This document shows, in pieces, positions 32,257-43,849 of a stretch of DNA of 64,000 nt. The stretch lies in assembly GCA_003254905.1 (NCBI GenBank), contig QANU01007451.1, positions 230,148 through 294,147 of the forward strand. Direction: 5' to 3'. The position numbers were made by a program, and so were the translations under genes. The first letter of the stretch is position 1; every line of letters begins with the position of its first letter. This DNA is from Nissolia schottii. Taxonomy: Eukaryota; Streptophyta; Magnoliopsida; Fabales; Fabaceae. The notes beneath the pieces are model-generated. The model searched no databases and had not been told where the DNA came from. It was given only the letters and a program-made list of their open reading frames with translations.

Positions 32257-32880
32257 TGAATAATATTATATCTAGAATATATTAGATTGATTTAATTTGA
32301 TATTACATGATTTTAACATCATTCTGTCATTAAGTTATGATTTTCTCTCTAACCTTTAAATAGAGGTTCATCTTGTACTTAAAGACACAACTCTGATAAT
32401 ACAATATTTCTCTATTCTCTGTAACCTCTCTCTAGTCTTTATCGCGTTCTCCTTTAGCCGTTTATTCAAGATGTTTAACATGATATCAGAGCCATGGTTT
32501 CCTCCTTGAACTCTTAACCCAATTTTGTTGCCTTAGAGCTTCTCTGTTAGGCTCTCTATAAAAAAAATCTGTTGTCATCTCTGTTTATTTCATCGCATTC
32601 CGTTTTCCACAAAGACTAGCCTTGTTGCCTAAGCACCACCACACCTCGACACAATCCCCTACGCATTTCCATGTGTTTCCTATTTATGTTGGCTCCGGTT
32701 TCCCACCCTCTTTTGCTGCCTCCACGTAGCCACGATGTTGCCTTTGCCGCTTCTGTGTAGTCACGATGTTGCCTAGTACTGCTTCTGCGCGACGTTACCT
32801 CTCGATGTTGCCTTTTGCTGGTTACGCTTAGCCCGTTTATTCCATCCAGCCCTTTTGTTTTCGTACAAACCATTGTTTCC
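32257..32880 (+). mobile_element. relic of a second tandem-repeat LTR element
   Basis: An LTR-like segment, 32257-32480, ends TTTAACA and is followed by TGATATCAGAGCC, one base off the tRNA-Met primer site. Its layout and several words (TTAGATTGATTTAATTTGAT, CCTTTAAATAGAGG) resemble the intron 8 element at 6360. The internal part again contains short tandem units (CACGATGTTGCCT about four times, 32730-32815) and no gag or pol. The 3' LTR is missing. Confidence 0.6.
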
Positions 32881-33097
32881 ATACAAGACTCTTTGTTAGA
32901 TAATCCAAAACCCTATTTTAAGTCAATTTTCTCAACCACGTACTTAGATCAATGGAAACAAAATAAAAATTATATTACTTCTATAATGGAATTCATAGCC
33001 CTACAATTACATGAATGCAGATGTGACATGATCTGAACCACAATTCTAACCGCCACCCCAGCATGGATAAAAGTAAAAATTTAGGGTCAGTTTTGAT

Positions 33098-33746
33098 AGG
33101 GTTCTTCATAATCTGGTCTAGCAGTTAATCCGGATCTATCCAAAGTATTGGAGTCGAATTGAACTCGATTTTAATTGGGTCCACTTTTAAAAAACTCTAA
33201 AAAAATCTGATGTTAACTCATACCGCGTTCGAGTTTAGCCTTAGGTCACCCGGCCCAGCCCGCATGCACTAATATTATGGATTTTTTATTTTTTCCCTTC
33301 CTATACAATAGATTGATTGCAAATTTATTGTAGTTAAACTATATCTATTTTAGTATCTATTGTAATTAAACTATGTCTATTTCGGTGTTTAGAAATCTAT
33401 TGTAATGCACTTATTATTATTATTTTTTGTTTATGTTCCACTAAAATTATGAAAGTTTGAATGAGAATGCTAAGGTTATAAATTTTATTTCATTTTGTTG
33501 TAGTGTTTGAAATTAATGAATGTTTAATTAAGAAATATAAGGTTTAGTTTGCAATTTTTTAACTTTATTTTTAATGAATATTTTTTATTTTGAAGTTTAA
33601 CATAATTTTGGCTCAATCCAAACTCAAATTTTAACAAATGATCGAGTCTATCGAATTTAGAGTCAAGTACGGATATTCAAAATTGACCCAATTTAAATAA
33701 AAAATTGGGTGCAGATAAAAATCAACTCGACACATGAACACCCCTA
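33098..33746. mobile_element. hAT-type non-autonomous element (649 bp)
   Basis: The ends TAGGGTTCTTCATAATC and (inverted) TAGGGGTGTTCATGTG are imperfect inverted repeats. The flanks AGTTTTGA (33090-33097 and 33747-33754) are a perfect 8 bp duplication. The interior is AT-rich with no transposase. Confidence 0.82.
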
Positions 33747-34301
33747 AGTTTTGATATGGAGTTAAAAACGGAGAATCTTTTCTTTATGAATTATAGTTGT
33801 ATGTGATATTATTCATTAAAAAAAAACACTCCTTCTTAACAGGCATAAATCTAGTTTATAAAAATTCACCATTTTTATATACCAAACAGCCCCAAATAAC
33901 CGGCTCAGAAACAGGAAAAAGGGAGATTATATATTGGGTAACACAATGGTATTCATTTCACAACACTAGGTCTCAGAGATTCAGCACAAACACAAAAAAG
34001 TGCAACCATTAATTCTACCGCTTCCACCTCAAATGAGAGGAAAAATGAAAAAATCTACAGCCTCTAATTTTCCCTAATACTATCAACATGGCCTGGATCC
34101 AAAAAAACAGAAATCCAGCTGCCTGGAAGGAATACATCCTATATGACATGATCTTCAATGATGTCTTCACCACAGGTTCTATTACATGAAGATAAGGGCT
34201 CTGATGAAAGAGTGTATGTACGCAAAACAGCAATCTTATCGATGTGATACTACACCAAAACTACTCTGTACAAGTGTTGCAAATCCAGAAGATGGGGGGT
34301 T

Positions 34302-36475
34302 TCATCTCCCAGCAGTGGTGAGGGTTCTCTCTTTGAAGGACTCAGAATTGCGGTGGGTCAACGAAGGCAAAGGAAGGGGCTCTTTCTGAGCAGGGGCATG
34401 TTCAGGTTGAAGTGGTGGTGTTGGTGTGTATGTGAAGGACAGGTCTTTGTTGGCAGAAAGAGCAAGCAGCTCTTTCTCCTCTAACCCTTTTGTTGGCCCC
34501 AAGCTGCATCTATCTGGGGTGTGTTTTGCCAATGCATCTTTGAACTTCTTGATCTGTAATAATTAAATGAACATCAAAACTCCCATCAGTTATTTTCATC
34601 AAATTGAATGCCTGTTATTGACAAAATAATCTATATCACTAGCTCACTACCATAAGTCAACAGAGAACATGAACAATCCTAATGAAAACACATGCAAAAA
34701 AAAATAATAAATGTATAATTCAATTCAAGGTTGTCAAACGAGTTTAGGTAAATTCGTAAAATCTCAACAAATTCAAACAGTAAGTAAAAAAAAATGTTAT
34801 AAATAATACAAGTAAAAATTAAACATAATTAAATGTATTATACCTTAATATACTTTATTTTGTATATTTATCACTTTATAGTTTGATTAAAGGTAACTCA
34901 GTTATGATCAATACATAAAATTAGCTTAATAAACTCAATAAATATTATATTACATAAACAAAGTCAGCTAAAAATTTGTACATTTTGAGGTAAACTTGTA
35001 AGTAAATTTTAACTCATAAACTCGTTAATAAAATCGAGAGTTTCCTTAAAATCATAAGTTTACCAAAAAAAGAGTTTACATGAGTGTTAACTCATTTTGT
35101 GTTGTTAAATCATAAACTCGAGAGTTTAACCACCATAATTCAATTAGTGCATAGGCGTTTCAGGTTTAACAGCTGTCATCAGATAAACAACCCATATCTT
35201 ATCCTCGAGTTTTAAACAATAAAGGGGGACAAAATAATAAACATAGCTGTGATACATAGATCTCAATTCAAAGTCTCAAAACACACAATTTATGGATTAA
35301 CAAAAGCTAAATCAGGCAGGAAAATTAAGTACTAGGCCAACCAATGGGAAAAAAAAGAGAGCTTGAGATGGCATGTGACGTGCACTAACCGTGGCATTGG
35401 TACAGCTAAAGCTGCATAAACGGCCATGAGCACCTCTATAGAACCGGAAGAAGGGAAGAACATGGACATTAAGGCTATAACACATGGATTTATGTTCCTC
35501 ATAGTTCACCTGAAGGAACTGAACGTCAGGATTCATCTCAGCCAGTTGACATATCTGCCAATCAAACATCAGAAACCACAATCCAAATTAGTCCAATCAT
35601 AATAAAATCATGATCCAAGAACAGTGATGTGAATCAAGCAAAAGGGGGTGTGAAGAATAAATTAAATTACCTTAGGATGAAGGGCTTTGCAGCCACCACA
35701 ACCAGGAGAGAAGAAATCAACAACAAGAAGCTTGTCCCCAGCGCTGGAGAGAGAGTTAACAAGGTCTTGTGCAGAAGTCACCTCTCTCATGTTGGGTTGA
35801 AGCCCTTTCTCCCACCATTTCTGACCCTTCCCATTTCTAAGGGTCATCTGCAACAGAAAATAACCCCAATAATAAGACCAAAATCAGAAAGAAGGTTCCA
35901 GAAAACCCCTCTAAAATATCCCCAAAAAAATGTCCTATTAACAATCAGAAGAAATTTGGAAACTTTTCAAGAAAATTAACTAAATATCCAACAACCGGAG
36001 AAAAGGGTCTTATCTTAGATTCTAGCTACCAAAAAAAGCAAAACCCAATTTTATTTTCTAAATTCAATAAAATAAAATAAATTTCTCCTGAAAATTAGCA
36101 CAATTTCCAACAACCATAAAAAAGGGTCTTCTCTTCAAGCAAGAATAAAAAACAAAACCCCAAAAGAAATTCAAACAAAAAAAAAAACGAATTTCTACCA
36201 ACCTGAGCCGCAGTTGAAGGTCGAATTTGTGAACTGACCCTGTTGGGAGTTGTTCTATTCACAGGAAAGACGAGCTTGTTCCCTTGAAACTCAGAAGAAA
36301 AGGGTGAAGAAGATCTGAGAACCTGGGATTTCAGCTTCAGAGAAGGGAACCTCCCGAAATCACGAGACTCTGAAACCATAGACACCCTTTGATGATGGCG
36401 GTGGTGATGATGATGCTGCTTTGTGTTTCCATGCCATGAAGAAACCAAGCTGGTCTTGGTCAAAAGCTCAGCCAT
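34302..36475 (-). CDS. ACHT4: atypical Cys/His-rich thioredoxin, ACHT4-like, chloroplast
   Basis: ACHT proteins are plastid thioredoxins that pass oxidising equivalents from 2-Cys peroxiredoxin to targets; ACHT4 oxidises the small subunit of ADP-glucose pyrophosphorylase. Exons on the - strand: 36475-36203, 35847-35671, 35554-35390, 34553-34302. All introns are phase 0 with GT-AG ends, giving 288 residues. Residues 1-90 are Ser/Arg/His-rich, a plausible transit peptide with a HHHHHRHH run. The thioredoxin fold carries the atypical active site SPGCGGCK (Cys141, Cys144) instead of WCGPC, then FLQVNYEEH, VLPFFRFYRG and CSFSCTNATI. GLEEKELLALSANKDLSF is the ACHT4-type tail and the last 30 residues are Pro-rich. 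A TATA-like ATTTATATATCC on the - strand near 36740 may be the promoter. Intron 3 contains a MITE-like insertion. Confidence 0.93.
34725..35138. mobile_element. hAT-like element in ACHT4 intron 3
   Basis: It starts TCAAGGTTGTCAAACGAG and ends GAGTTTAACCACCAT. The ends are imperfect inverted repeats, flanked by AATTCAAT (34717-34724, 35139-35146), an 8 bp repeat. It is AT-rich throughout with repeated AAACTCG words. A relative in inverse orientation ends near 45685. Confidence 0.6.
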
Positions 36476-36719
36476 TCGATCTTCACTTTTCTTTTATTTT
36501 TCTTTGCGCTTCAGCTCCAAAAACAATCAATCTCTATGTTAAGCTTCAACGTTTTTGGGTTGAGAGAAGAGATGGGAAAGAAGAAAGAAAGAAAGAACCT
36601 TGTGGAGAGGGCAACAACGAAAGAAAAAGGGGATTTGGGCACAAAAAGGCTTTATCCAAAAGCATAGGCAAAACAACGTGCGTAGTGGGGTCAAGTTGCC
36701 GCGGTTTGAAATGAGAAAA

Positions 36720-37560
36720 CGGGAGAAAACGGATGGATATATAAATTAGTAAATAAATGAATATATTTGAATGTTACCAAAATAGATAAAGAAGATTGAG
36801 AGTCAATTTATATTTATAAGGATAAGGTTAATGTAAACGTATAGACTCTTATATAGATAGTATAATAATATCCCTCTATTTTATTTGATAATTATTGTAT
36901 AAAATTTTTAATAATTTTACGTTAAGCATTAATTTTAATATATTGTTTATACAAAATTTAATGAAATTATCACATCATTAATATTTCATAATTAATTAAA
37001 AAAATACATATGTGTTGTTATATAATTCATGTTTAATTTAAATAATACATAATTTTTAAAATAGTGGTTTAAAAATTAAATATGTTTGTTAAAGTATTAA
37101 AATTTAATTCAACGATAATATATAACTTTTTACACAATTAGCTTATCAGAGTATTAATTTTTTATTATAATAAATAAATAATAAATATGGAAAGTGGAAA
37201 AAGAATGGATAGTGTTGAATTTATGCGTGGATTGTGTGGGATTTCGTGTTTGATAGGGTCGTCGGTGGGAGAGTGATCAGCTGGGACGCGTGTCTTTTCG
37301 TTGTGGCGTCGTGGAGAAAGGTAATTGGATAAGAAAAATTAGGTTCGATGGGGACCATCATGTGTGGTGAAGTTCTCAGGTTGTAAGTTGTAACACGTGC
37401 CATCTTCGTCGATGCTTTTAAATCTGTTTAATTAATGCTTTTGGATAAAATGGCCAATTTCTTCTCTTTTCCACCTCATTGCAGTCAAAAACATAAAAAG
37501 AATTCATCAAAAAAAAATTAAAAAGAAAATAATCGTTTTTAACGATTAACTTACTTTTAA
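36720..37560. other. AT-rich intergenic DNA
   Basis: No coding motif is seen. The left part is probably the upstream region of ACHT4. The right part ends just where the SUN pseudogene homology starts. Confidence 0.4.
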
Positions 37561-38940
37561 CCTATACTACACCGCCGGTGGGGACAGTGCGGCGGCCGCA
37601 GCAGGAACTTACGCCGCCATTAACGGGCTTCTGAGGACGATGCAGAAGCTGGTCGAGGTCGTGGATAAGAAGATTGACGAGGGAATTGAAGCAATTGGCG
37701 AGATTGGAGGTGCGAGCAAGGAACTGGAGCATCATTTGGGCACGGTCAAGGCAGAGGATTGGGTATCAAAAGAAGAGTTGGGTAAGATTGTTGAGAGATT
37801 GAAGAAAGTGAAAGGCGAGTGGTGGTGTGGATTTGGATGAGGTAAGGGAATTGGTGATGGAGATGATTGGGGAGGAGGTTGGGAAGCATGCTGCTGATGG
37901 GATTGGAAGGGTGGACTATGCCCTTGAAAGCCCATATGATGGGGGGAGGGGGAGAATGTTGTCCACCCCAATGCCGAAAAGGTGTTGAAGCCGAGCCTCG
38001 GTGAACCGGGGCAGTGCTTTCCCTTGAAGGATAACAGCCATCATCCCTGAGGCTGTCACCCTGGAACATGTTGCAAAGGTGAGATGCTCTTTGTTCTAAA
38101 AGCTTGTTAATTTGGATCATGCCAATCAGTTAGTGTGTTGTGCTCTTTTTATGCTTCCTTGGTTTATGAAGAATTTTGAGCAACTAGGATTATTCTTTTT
38201 AAGTGCATTGTAATTGTTGGCTTGGCTGTCTTCTTGATAGAGCTATGTTCTATGTTAATAATATTGACCTGTTTTAAGTTGTACGAGCCTGGGGGACCTT
38301 AGTAATGCTTTGGTCTTTTTGTATTATTGCTTGAAGGTTTTCAGTTTTCTATGTGCCATTAGTTTGTACTTCGTGTGCATCCTGTTAATTTTTTAATTTA
38401 ACTGCAGTCAAGTAGATCCAGATGTCTAAGTTTGAACTACATGGCTCATATTTCTTATGTAGTTATACAAATGTGCACTGCTATATTGCATGTTTGTTTG
38501 ATTGGATCTATTAAATCGATGTATCTTTTATACTATAAAAGTAAAGCTGTGTAGTTCTGTACATATATTTTTATTTGTTTACAGTAATTCAGGCATTTGA
38601 AAAGTAAGAACATTGTCAAACGTAAGTGTCTGAACTGTATAGCTATTTATGATTGGCAGTCTAGTTCCGGAAAAAAGACCATTAGATTTTCCCACAAGGT
38701 GAAAGTTACAAAATTTTGTTTTAGGTATTGCATTGGGCATTACATGGAAAGCCTTTTCCCACAGAATTTAATGTTTGAGCTTTACTACAATAATTATATA
38801 AACAGTTATGTTTGATTTCTTGGTTATTTGAGTATCAAGACATTAAATTTGTGCATGTGAATTTTATACGAAGCTTGATATTTCAACTTACCAAAAAGCA
38901 CTAAAATAACTTTTGGGGAAGTAGATAGTTGTAGAATGGA

Positions 38941-39104
38941 CAAGGATCATCTAAAGTGAGGACCTCACTTTAGAGGGTAAAGTGAGACTTTTCACCTTTA
39001 GATCAATAAAGTATCAATGGGCCCTACTTCTCATTTTATTGATCTAAAGGTGAAATCAGTTTACCCTCTAAAGTGAGTTCCTCACTTGAGGGTCCAAATC
39101 CTTG
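38941..39104. mobile_element. foldback MITE in the SUN pseudogene intron
   Basis: The two halves of this 164 bp segment are inverted repeats of about 70 bp (CACTTTAGAGGGTAAA and CACCTTTAGATCAATAAA words on one arm, their complements on the other). It would form one long hairpin with a short loop. Flanks TAGAATGGA (38932-38940) and TAGAATCCA (39105-39113) look like a 9 bp duplication with two changes, suggesting Mutator-type mobility. Confidence 0.75.
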
Positions 39105-39729
39105 TAGAATCCATTTAATCCAAACATATATAACTTTTGAGTTTTTGACTATTAAAAAGTTAAATAAGTCATAAGTGGCACTATCCAAACTTACCCTTTT
39201 TCTATTATTATTTGAAGAATTTGGCTCATTTTGTTAGGTATTTATATTTTTATCTTTTAATTAAAAAAAATGCTTCCATTGCATATAACATGACTGATGG
39301 AAACCCATTGATATCAATATGCATTGACGAGGTCATTTTTTAAAATTACTATCTGCTCAGGACTTGTTCAAATATCAGTGCATGGGTTTTAGTCTACTAG
39401 AATCATATTGTGTATATTTACTGTGTCATTTAACTTAGTGAAGAAGTTGGTTTTTGATGGGGCATATAGGGATGATTTTCATATCTTTATCATTTACAGA
39501 TTTGATATTGGTATTTGACTATTTGTATGATATGGCTGCATATACATTTTTGGCAGGTGCATAATCTTTGTTGGTGCATTCTAGAATTTGTTTTTCATCC
39601 AACCTGCATATTTTTAGTGCTGCTGCTGATTGCTACCCTGCTAGTATCATGTTTGGTACTTCATCTGAAAAGAACTAGCTAATTAGTCTATGTTTTGGGT
39701 TTATGATTTTGGTTAAGTCAAGCAAACTA

Positions 39730-39985
39730 ATGCAAAGGAGGGGGCTGGAATAAGTATTGGAGATTTAACTAACTGTAATAGTGAATAGTGAATACAATGG
39801 TAGAATCTTGCTTAAGTGATTTGGTCATGTGTGGAGAAGACTTGTAAAAGCCCCAATAAGAAGAATAGATTAGATGGTAAGTAACCTAATAGGTAGAGGT
39901 AGAGATGGATCAAGAAAAGTTATAGGAGAAACTATTAAGAAAGATTAGATTTAGGTCTTGAATGGTTTGAACTATAGACATGTTT
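39730..39985 (+). mobile_element. LINE C-terminal fragment
   Basis: The translation reads WFGHVWRRLVKAPIRRID and, further on, GRGRDGSRKVIGETIKKD, the ending typical of a plant non-LTR reverse transcriptase (craftsman-type GHVxRR...). It lies in the SUN pseudogene intron with a stop inside, so it is a relic. A homologous fragment on the other strand is at 43850-44100. Confidence 0.6.
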
Positions 39986-41059
39986 ACGATATGATATATG
40001 GCTGCTGTTGTATTTAACATCCCTTGCCTTGTCTGTATCATAGAATTTTCAAAAGTTGACATGTTCCCTAGAGTATTATATCATATATGACTTACACCTA
40101 TATACATGCAATATCTCTACGTAAATTTGATTTACAAAGTTACACCAAAATTGTGGATTAGCCTCTGTTTTGTCATACTGGTAAGTGGGTTGGCCATCTT
40201 GCTATTATTGCCAGGTTAGAGCCTTGGAATTTCCTATAATAAGTTCATAGTGCAATGCCCCATTGGTTACTTCCAAGTTGCTAATGATCTTTTCTGCTGG
40301 AGTTGATTTTGATGGCAGTTAAATTTGCCCTTTCTCATGCTTATTGCTTAACCAGCTTGAAAGGAAGCCCTTTTCTTCATTAATAGTTTTCTCTATGTTT
40401 TTTAGACATTGAAATTGTTGAATATACCACGTGTGTGTGCGCGCGCGTCGTGTTTTGCTGCATCTTTATTAGTTCATTATTTATTGCCATTTCTTTTAAT
40501 ATTGTCAGTTTTGATACTGATGTTTTTCTTTTCAACAGAGTGATGCATATGATAGATCAAGTGCTCCCAAAGACTGTAGGGTGTCTGGTTGGTTACAGGG
40601 GCGTAATTTTGATTCTGTAATAGATACTGAAAAGATGTTTCTCCTGGCCGAATTTACATTTGACCTTGAGAAGAGCAATGCTCAAACTTTCAATGTGTTG
40701 GATTCAGCAGGTTCTTCTGTTATTAACACAGTGAGGCTCGATTTTACGTCGAACCATGGAGCCCCTTCTCACACTTTATATCGCTTTCGAGTTCACGGTC
40801 ACGAGCCAGGAGCAGTTTCTATGATGGCAATGCAGTCGTAATGCATCTCAGGAGCAGCTGCGGCTCAGGCTCAAGCTGAGGCTGATAATAACTCTATACC
40901 TCGTAGAGGTACTGGTGTCTGCTGCACCATGACATCATCACCACCGTCGTCATCAACAGCACCACCATAGTAGTCATTACCATAGTAGTCACTGCCCAAC
41001 ATTGGATGAGGGAAATCCTTGGCATTTGGCAAGATATGCCAGGCTTGAAAATGGTGCAT

Positions 41060-41646
41060 GATAAGCGATCAGAGGAGGGGAGGGATTGATGTTTGGCACA
41101 AACAATGGACCAGCATTGGAAGCACTAAAACTTGGGCGAACATCTTCAAGCTCAATAAGGAGCTCAATGGCGTTGAGTACGTTGCTAAACCGCTTCTACA
41201 TATGAAACATGTGCCTAATAGGGTCGTCCTTCTTAATTTCAAATGAACAAAACTTTAAGACCTGACTAATGCCAATGGGCATCCTATATAGCATTCTCTT
41301 AATGATCCTACACTCCCCAAATTCTTCGACTATAACGGAATTGAGTTGTAACAAAGTAACAATTGAGTATACAATCACCCAAAATCATTGTGAGGAATAA
41401 AAATTAATTTTATCTTCTTCCTTTTTTCGGTCACCGATAAAACAGTAACATCTCCATTAACTCGTCACTCATTTTTTTCCTTACTTTCAAACTCTCACAA
41501 AAACGGACATCTTTACCAATGAGCATGCATCTCTATTTATAGATTTGACTTTAGCTCCTGTACGAAGGAGCCGATTCAAATAGACTCCTTTAGGAGCCAG
41601 TGTCGATTTCCATTAAAAAAAATGGAAGTCAATTTAAATTGACTTC

Positions 41647-41694
<48 letters not shown>

Positions 41695-42250
41695 GTAAAG
41701 CAATAGTCAATTTGAATCGACTTCCTTTATAGGGGAAAATGATTTATTTTAAAAACAACTTTGAGATTGATTTATTTGAGTAATAAGACAATTTAATGTT
41801 TTATTTTAGGAATTTTTCCATACACGTAGGTAGCCATTTTTATCTTCTAGTTTTTATATACATGCTTCTTTTAATATATTTATTTATATAAGCACACAAT
41901 TTTTCTAAAAATGTGTTAAATAATTAATAATTCATTAATTATTTGTGTAATTTAATTATATCTAGATCAACAGTTGACTTAGCGACTCATTGGTTGAACC
42001 AATGAATTGGTGACCTTGTGGTGCAACCGAGTCAACTACTAGGTCAAGTTTAATAACTATGATTTATGATGGTTGCAGTTGATTTTATTTTATTTTATTA
42101 TAAGTATTTGTTTCTTTGGTATTCACGTATAATTCAATGGACAATTCATATTTTCCTTGTTTGATATAAAACAAAAAACAAAAAAAACAATGGTTTAAAT
42201 ACAATTTTTTTATAAAAAAATTACTCAAAGAAAAAAAATTAAAATATTAT
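41060..42250. other. non-coding stretch with palindrome and (TA)20
   Basis: No gene is seen. A 26 bp perfect palindrome (41623-41648, arms TGGAAGTCAATTT) directly precedes a (TA)20 run, and GTCAATTTGAATCGACTTCC returns at 41709-41728. This could be the core of a small hairpin element. Confidence 0.5.
41651..41690. repeat. (TA)20 microsatellite
   Basis: Forty bases of uninterrupted TA. Confidence 0.98.
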
Positions 42251-42251
42251 A

Positions 42252-42965
42252 TTTTTTTTTTAAGTTTACAATACTCTACTTCTAAAAGAAAGTCAAAGCA
42301 AAAAAAAAAGTGATTTTTAAGTAAAAGTATCAAACAAATAAATACAAAATAATACTCTTGTGATGTGGGTGGCAACAACGATACATGCATTGATGGGATA
42401 GGTGGCAATGGAAGTGGAGTGATGAAATAAAGAGTGAAGATGAAAGGGTTAGGATTCAATGCTGGGAAAATGTTTGAGAAAGTAGGGAGTGAGGATGAGA
42501 GGGTTAGGGTTCGATGTGGGAGAATGTTCGAGAGAGATAAGAGGTTTTTTTATGCATTAATTTTTTTTATGAGCGGGAGGTTGTAGTTTGAGCGAGTGAT
42601 GATGAGAAATAGGAAAAAATAGGTCCTATTGAAAAAGGGATATGTTTTATTGAAAGTTTAGAACTTTTTGGGTTACTTGGGTTTAACTAGTATTAAGTAT
42701 GAGTTAATTAATAATATATTTACGTCTTTCAACAACTTTATTTTGATGTAATTAGTTGGGTAACTAGTTAAAATATTAGCTATTCTTTTTTAAGTTAACA
42801 ATGCTCTATTTTTAAAAAAATGAAAGTAGAAAAGTGATTTTTTAGTAAATGTATTATACAAATTCAAAATAAAACTCTTGTGGAAGGGTTAGCAATGACA
42901 ATAGGTGTTGTTGATGGGGGAGGTAGCAATGGAAGTGGTGGTGCTTAGTGGCACCAATGGTAGAG
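42252..42965 (+). repeat. dispersed direct repeat, two copies about 536 bp apart
   Basis: The segments 42252-42450 and 42788-42960 share GTTTACAAT/GTTAACAAT, CTCTA, AGTGATTTTT, AATAAAACTCTTGTG and GGCAATGGAAGTGG in order. They are diverged copies of one sequence of about 190 bp. Their nature is unknown. Confidence 0.55.
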
Positions 42966-43009
42966 GTGGCGGTGACAATGTAGGTGGTGACGATCTAGAG
43001 CAATTAAAA

Positions 43010-43838
43010 TCGCAAGAAAATTAACAATAAAATAAATCTGCAGCTAAATTCGTAGCAAATAAATTGCAATTAAATATGTAGCAAATAATTCAAAGATAAT
43101 TCTGCAACAAAGTAAAATTCACAGTTAAATCTGTAGTAAACATATTCGTAGCTAAATTCACAGATAAATCTGTAATAAAGTAAAATTTGCAGCTAAATTC
43201 ACAATAAAGTAAAATTTGTAGCTAAATCCACAAAAACAATAAGTTTGCATCTAAAGTCGCAACAAATAAGTCCTAGTTAATTTCACAATAAAGTAGATTC
43301 GCAGCAAAACCAAATCGCAGCTAAATCTGCAACAAAACCAATTTGTAGCTAAATCTGCAGGAAATGATATTCATAAGAAAATTCGCAGCAAAATATTTCA
43401 CAAGAAAAGATGCAGCAAAGCAAATTCGTAACAAAATCCACAACAAAGGTAATTCACAACAAAATTCACAACAAGAAAATTTGTAATTAAATTCGCATGA
43501 AACGAAACCCACTGATAAATCCGAAACAAAAATTCGCAAGTAAATTCGCATATAAAATTTCCCGTGGATTTCGCTACAAAAATAGTGTTGATTGAACCCT
43601 TTGACATTTTTTTTCTCCAATTACCTATGAAATTAGTTACAAATATATCACCTTTGAAAAAATTTGCTGCTAAAGATTTCCCACCTTGTGGAGGAAAGTT
43701 ACTTGCAAATTTTACTGTGAATTTTGTAATTCGCATCAAAATGTCAATTGGCTTGTTCAAAAATAGAAATTTGCAGGTATTGCCTTCGAAAAAAATTGAA
43801 GCAAATTTTCGCAGCCAATTCACAGTTTTTTAGTAGTG
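43010..43838 (+). mobile_element. CACTA-type transposon terminus with subterminal repeats
   Basis: The sequence ends GTTTTTTAGTAGTG at 43838, the inverted form of a CACTACTAAAAAAC terminus typical of CACTA (En/Spm) elements. Upstream, 43010-43560 is a dense array of degenerate 12-20 bp units of the type GCAGCTAAATTCGCAACAAA, like the subterminal transposase-binding repeats of that superfamily. The partner end CACTACTAAAAA is not found upstream within the window, so this is a fragment or a decayed element. Confidence 0.5.
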
Positions 43839-43849
43839 AATGTTCTATC

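Larger units (their letters stand above)
37565..40841 (+). pseudogene. SUN: 5'-truncated SUN-domain protein pseudogene
   Basis: SUN proteins span the inner nuclear membrane and pair with KASH proteins in LINC complexes. The first block (37565-38078) reads the luminal coiled coil (MQKLVEVVDKKI, KAEDWVSKEELGKIVERLKKVKG), then after a frameshift near 37820 VDLDEVRELVMEMIGEEV, HAADGIGRVDYALES, HPNAEKVLKPSLGEPGQCF and IIPEAVTLEHVAK. A 2460 bp GT-AG intron follows (38079-40538). The last block (40539-40841) reads [19 protein letters not shown] and [20 protein letters not shown] to MMAMQS stop. The N-terminus and membrane segment are missing, and two short stretches of the SUN domain are deleted (between DYALES and HPNAEK; before AIIPEAV). 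It is therefore a dead partial duplicate, not a processed copy, since an intron remains. Confidence 0.85.

Noticed and set aside
43010..43560. CRISPR-like array of short repeats
   Set aside because: Units are variable in length and sequence, without constant repeat and unique spacer structure, in plant DNA. Transposon subterminal repeats are the better explanation.
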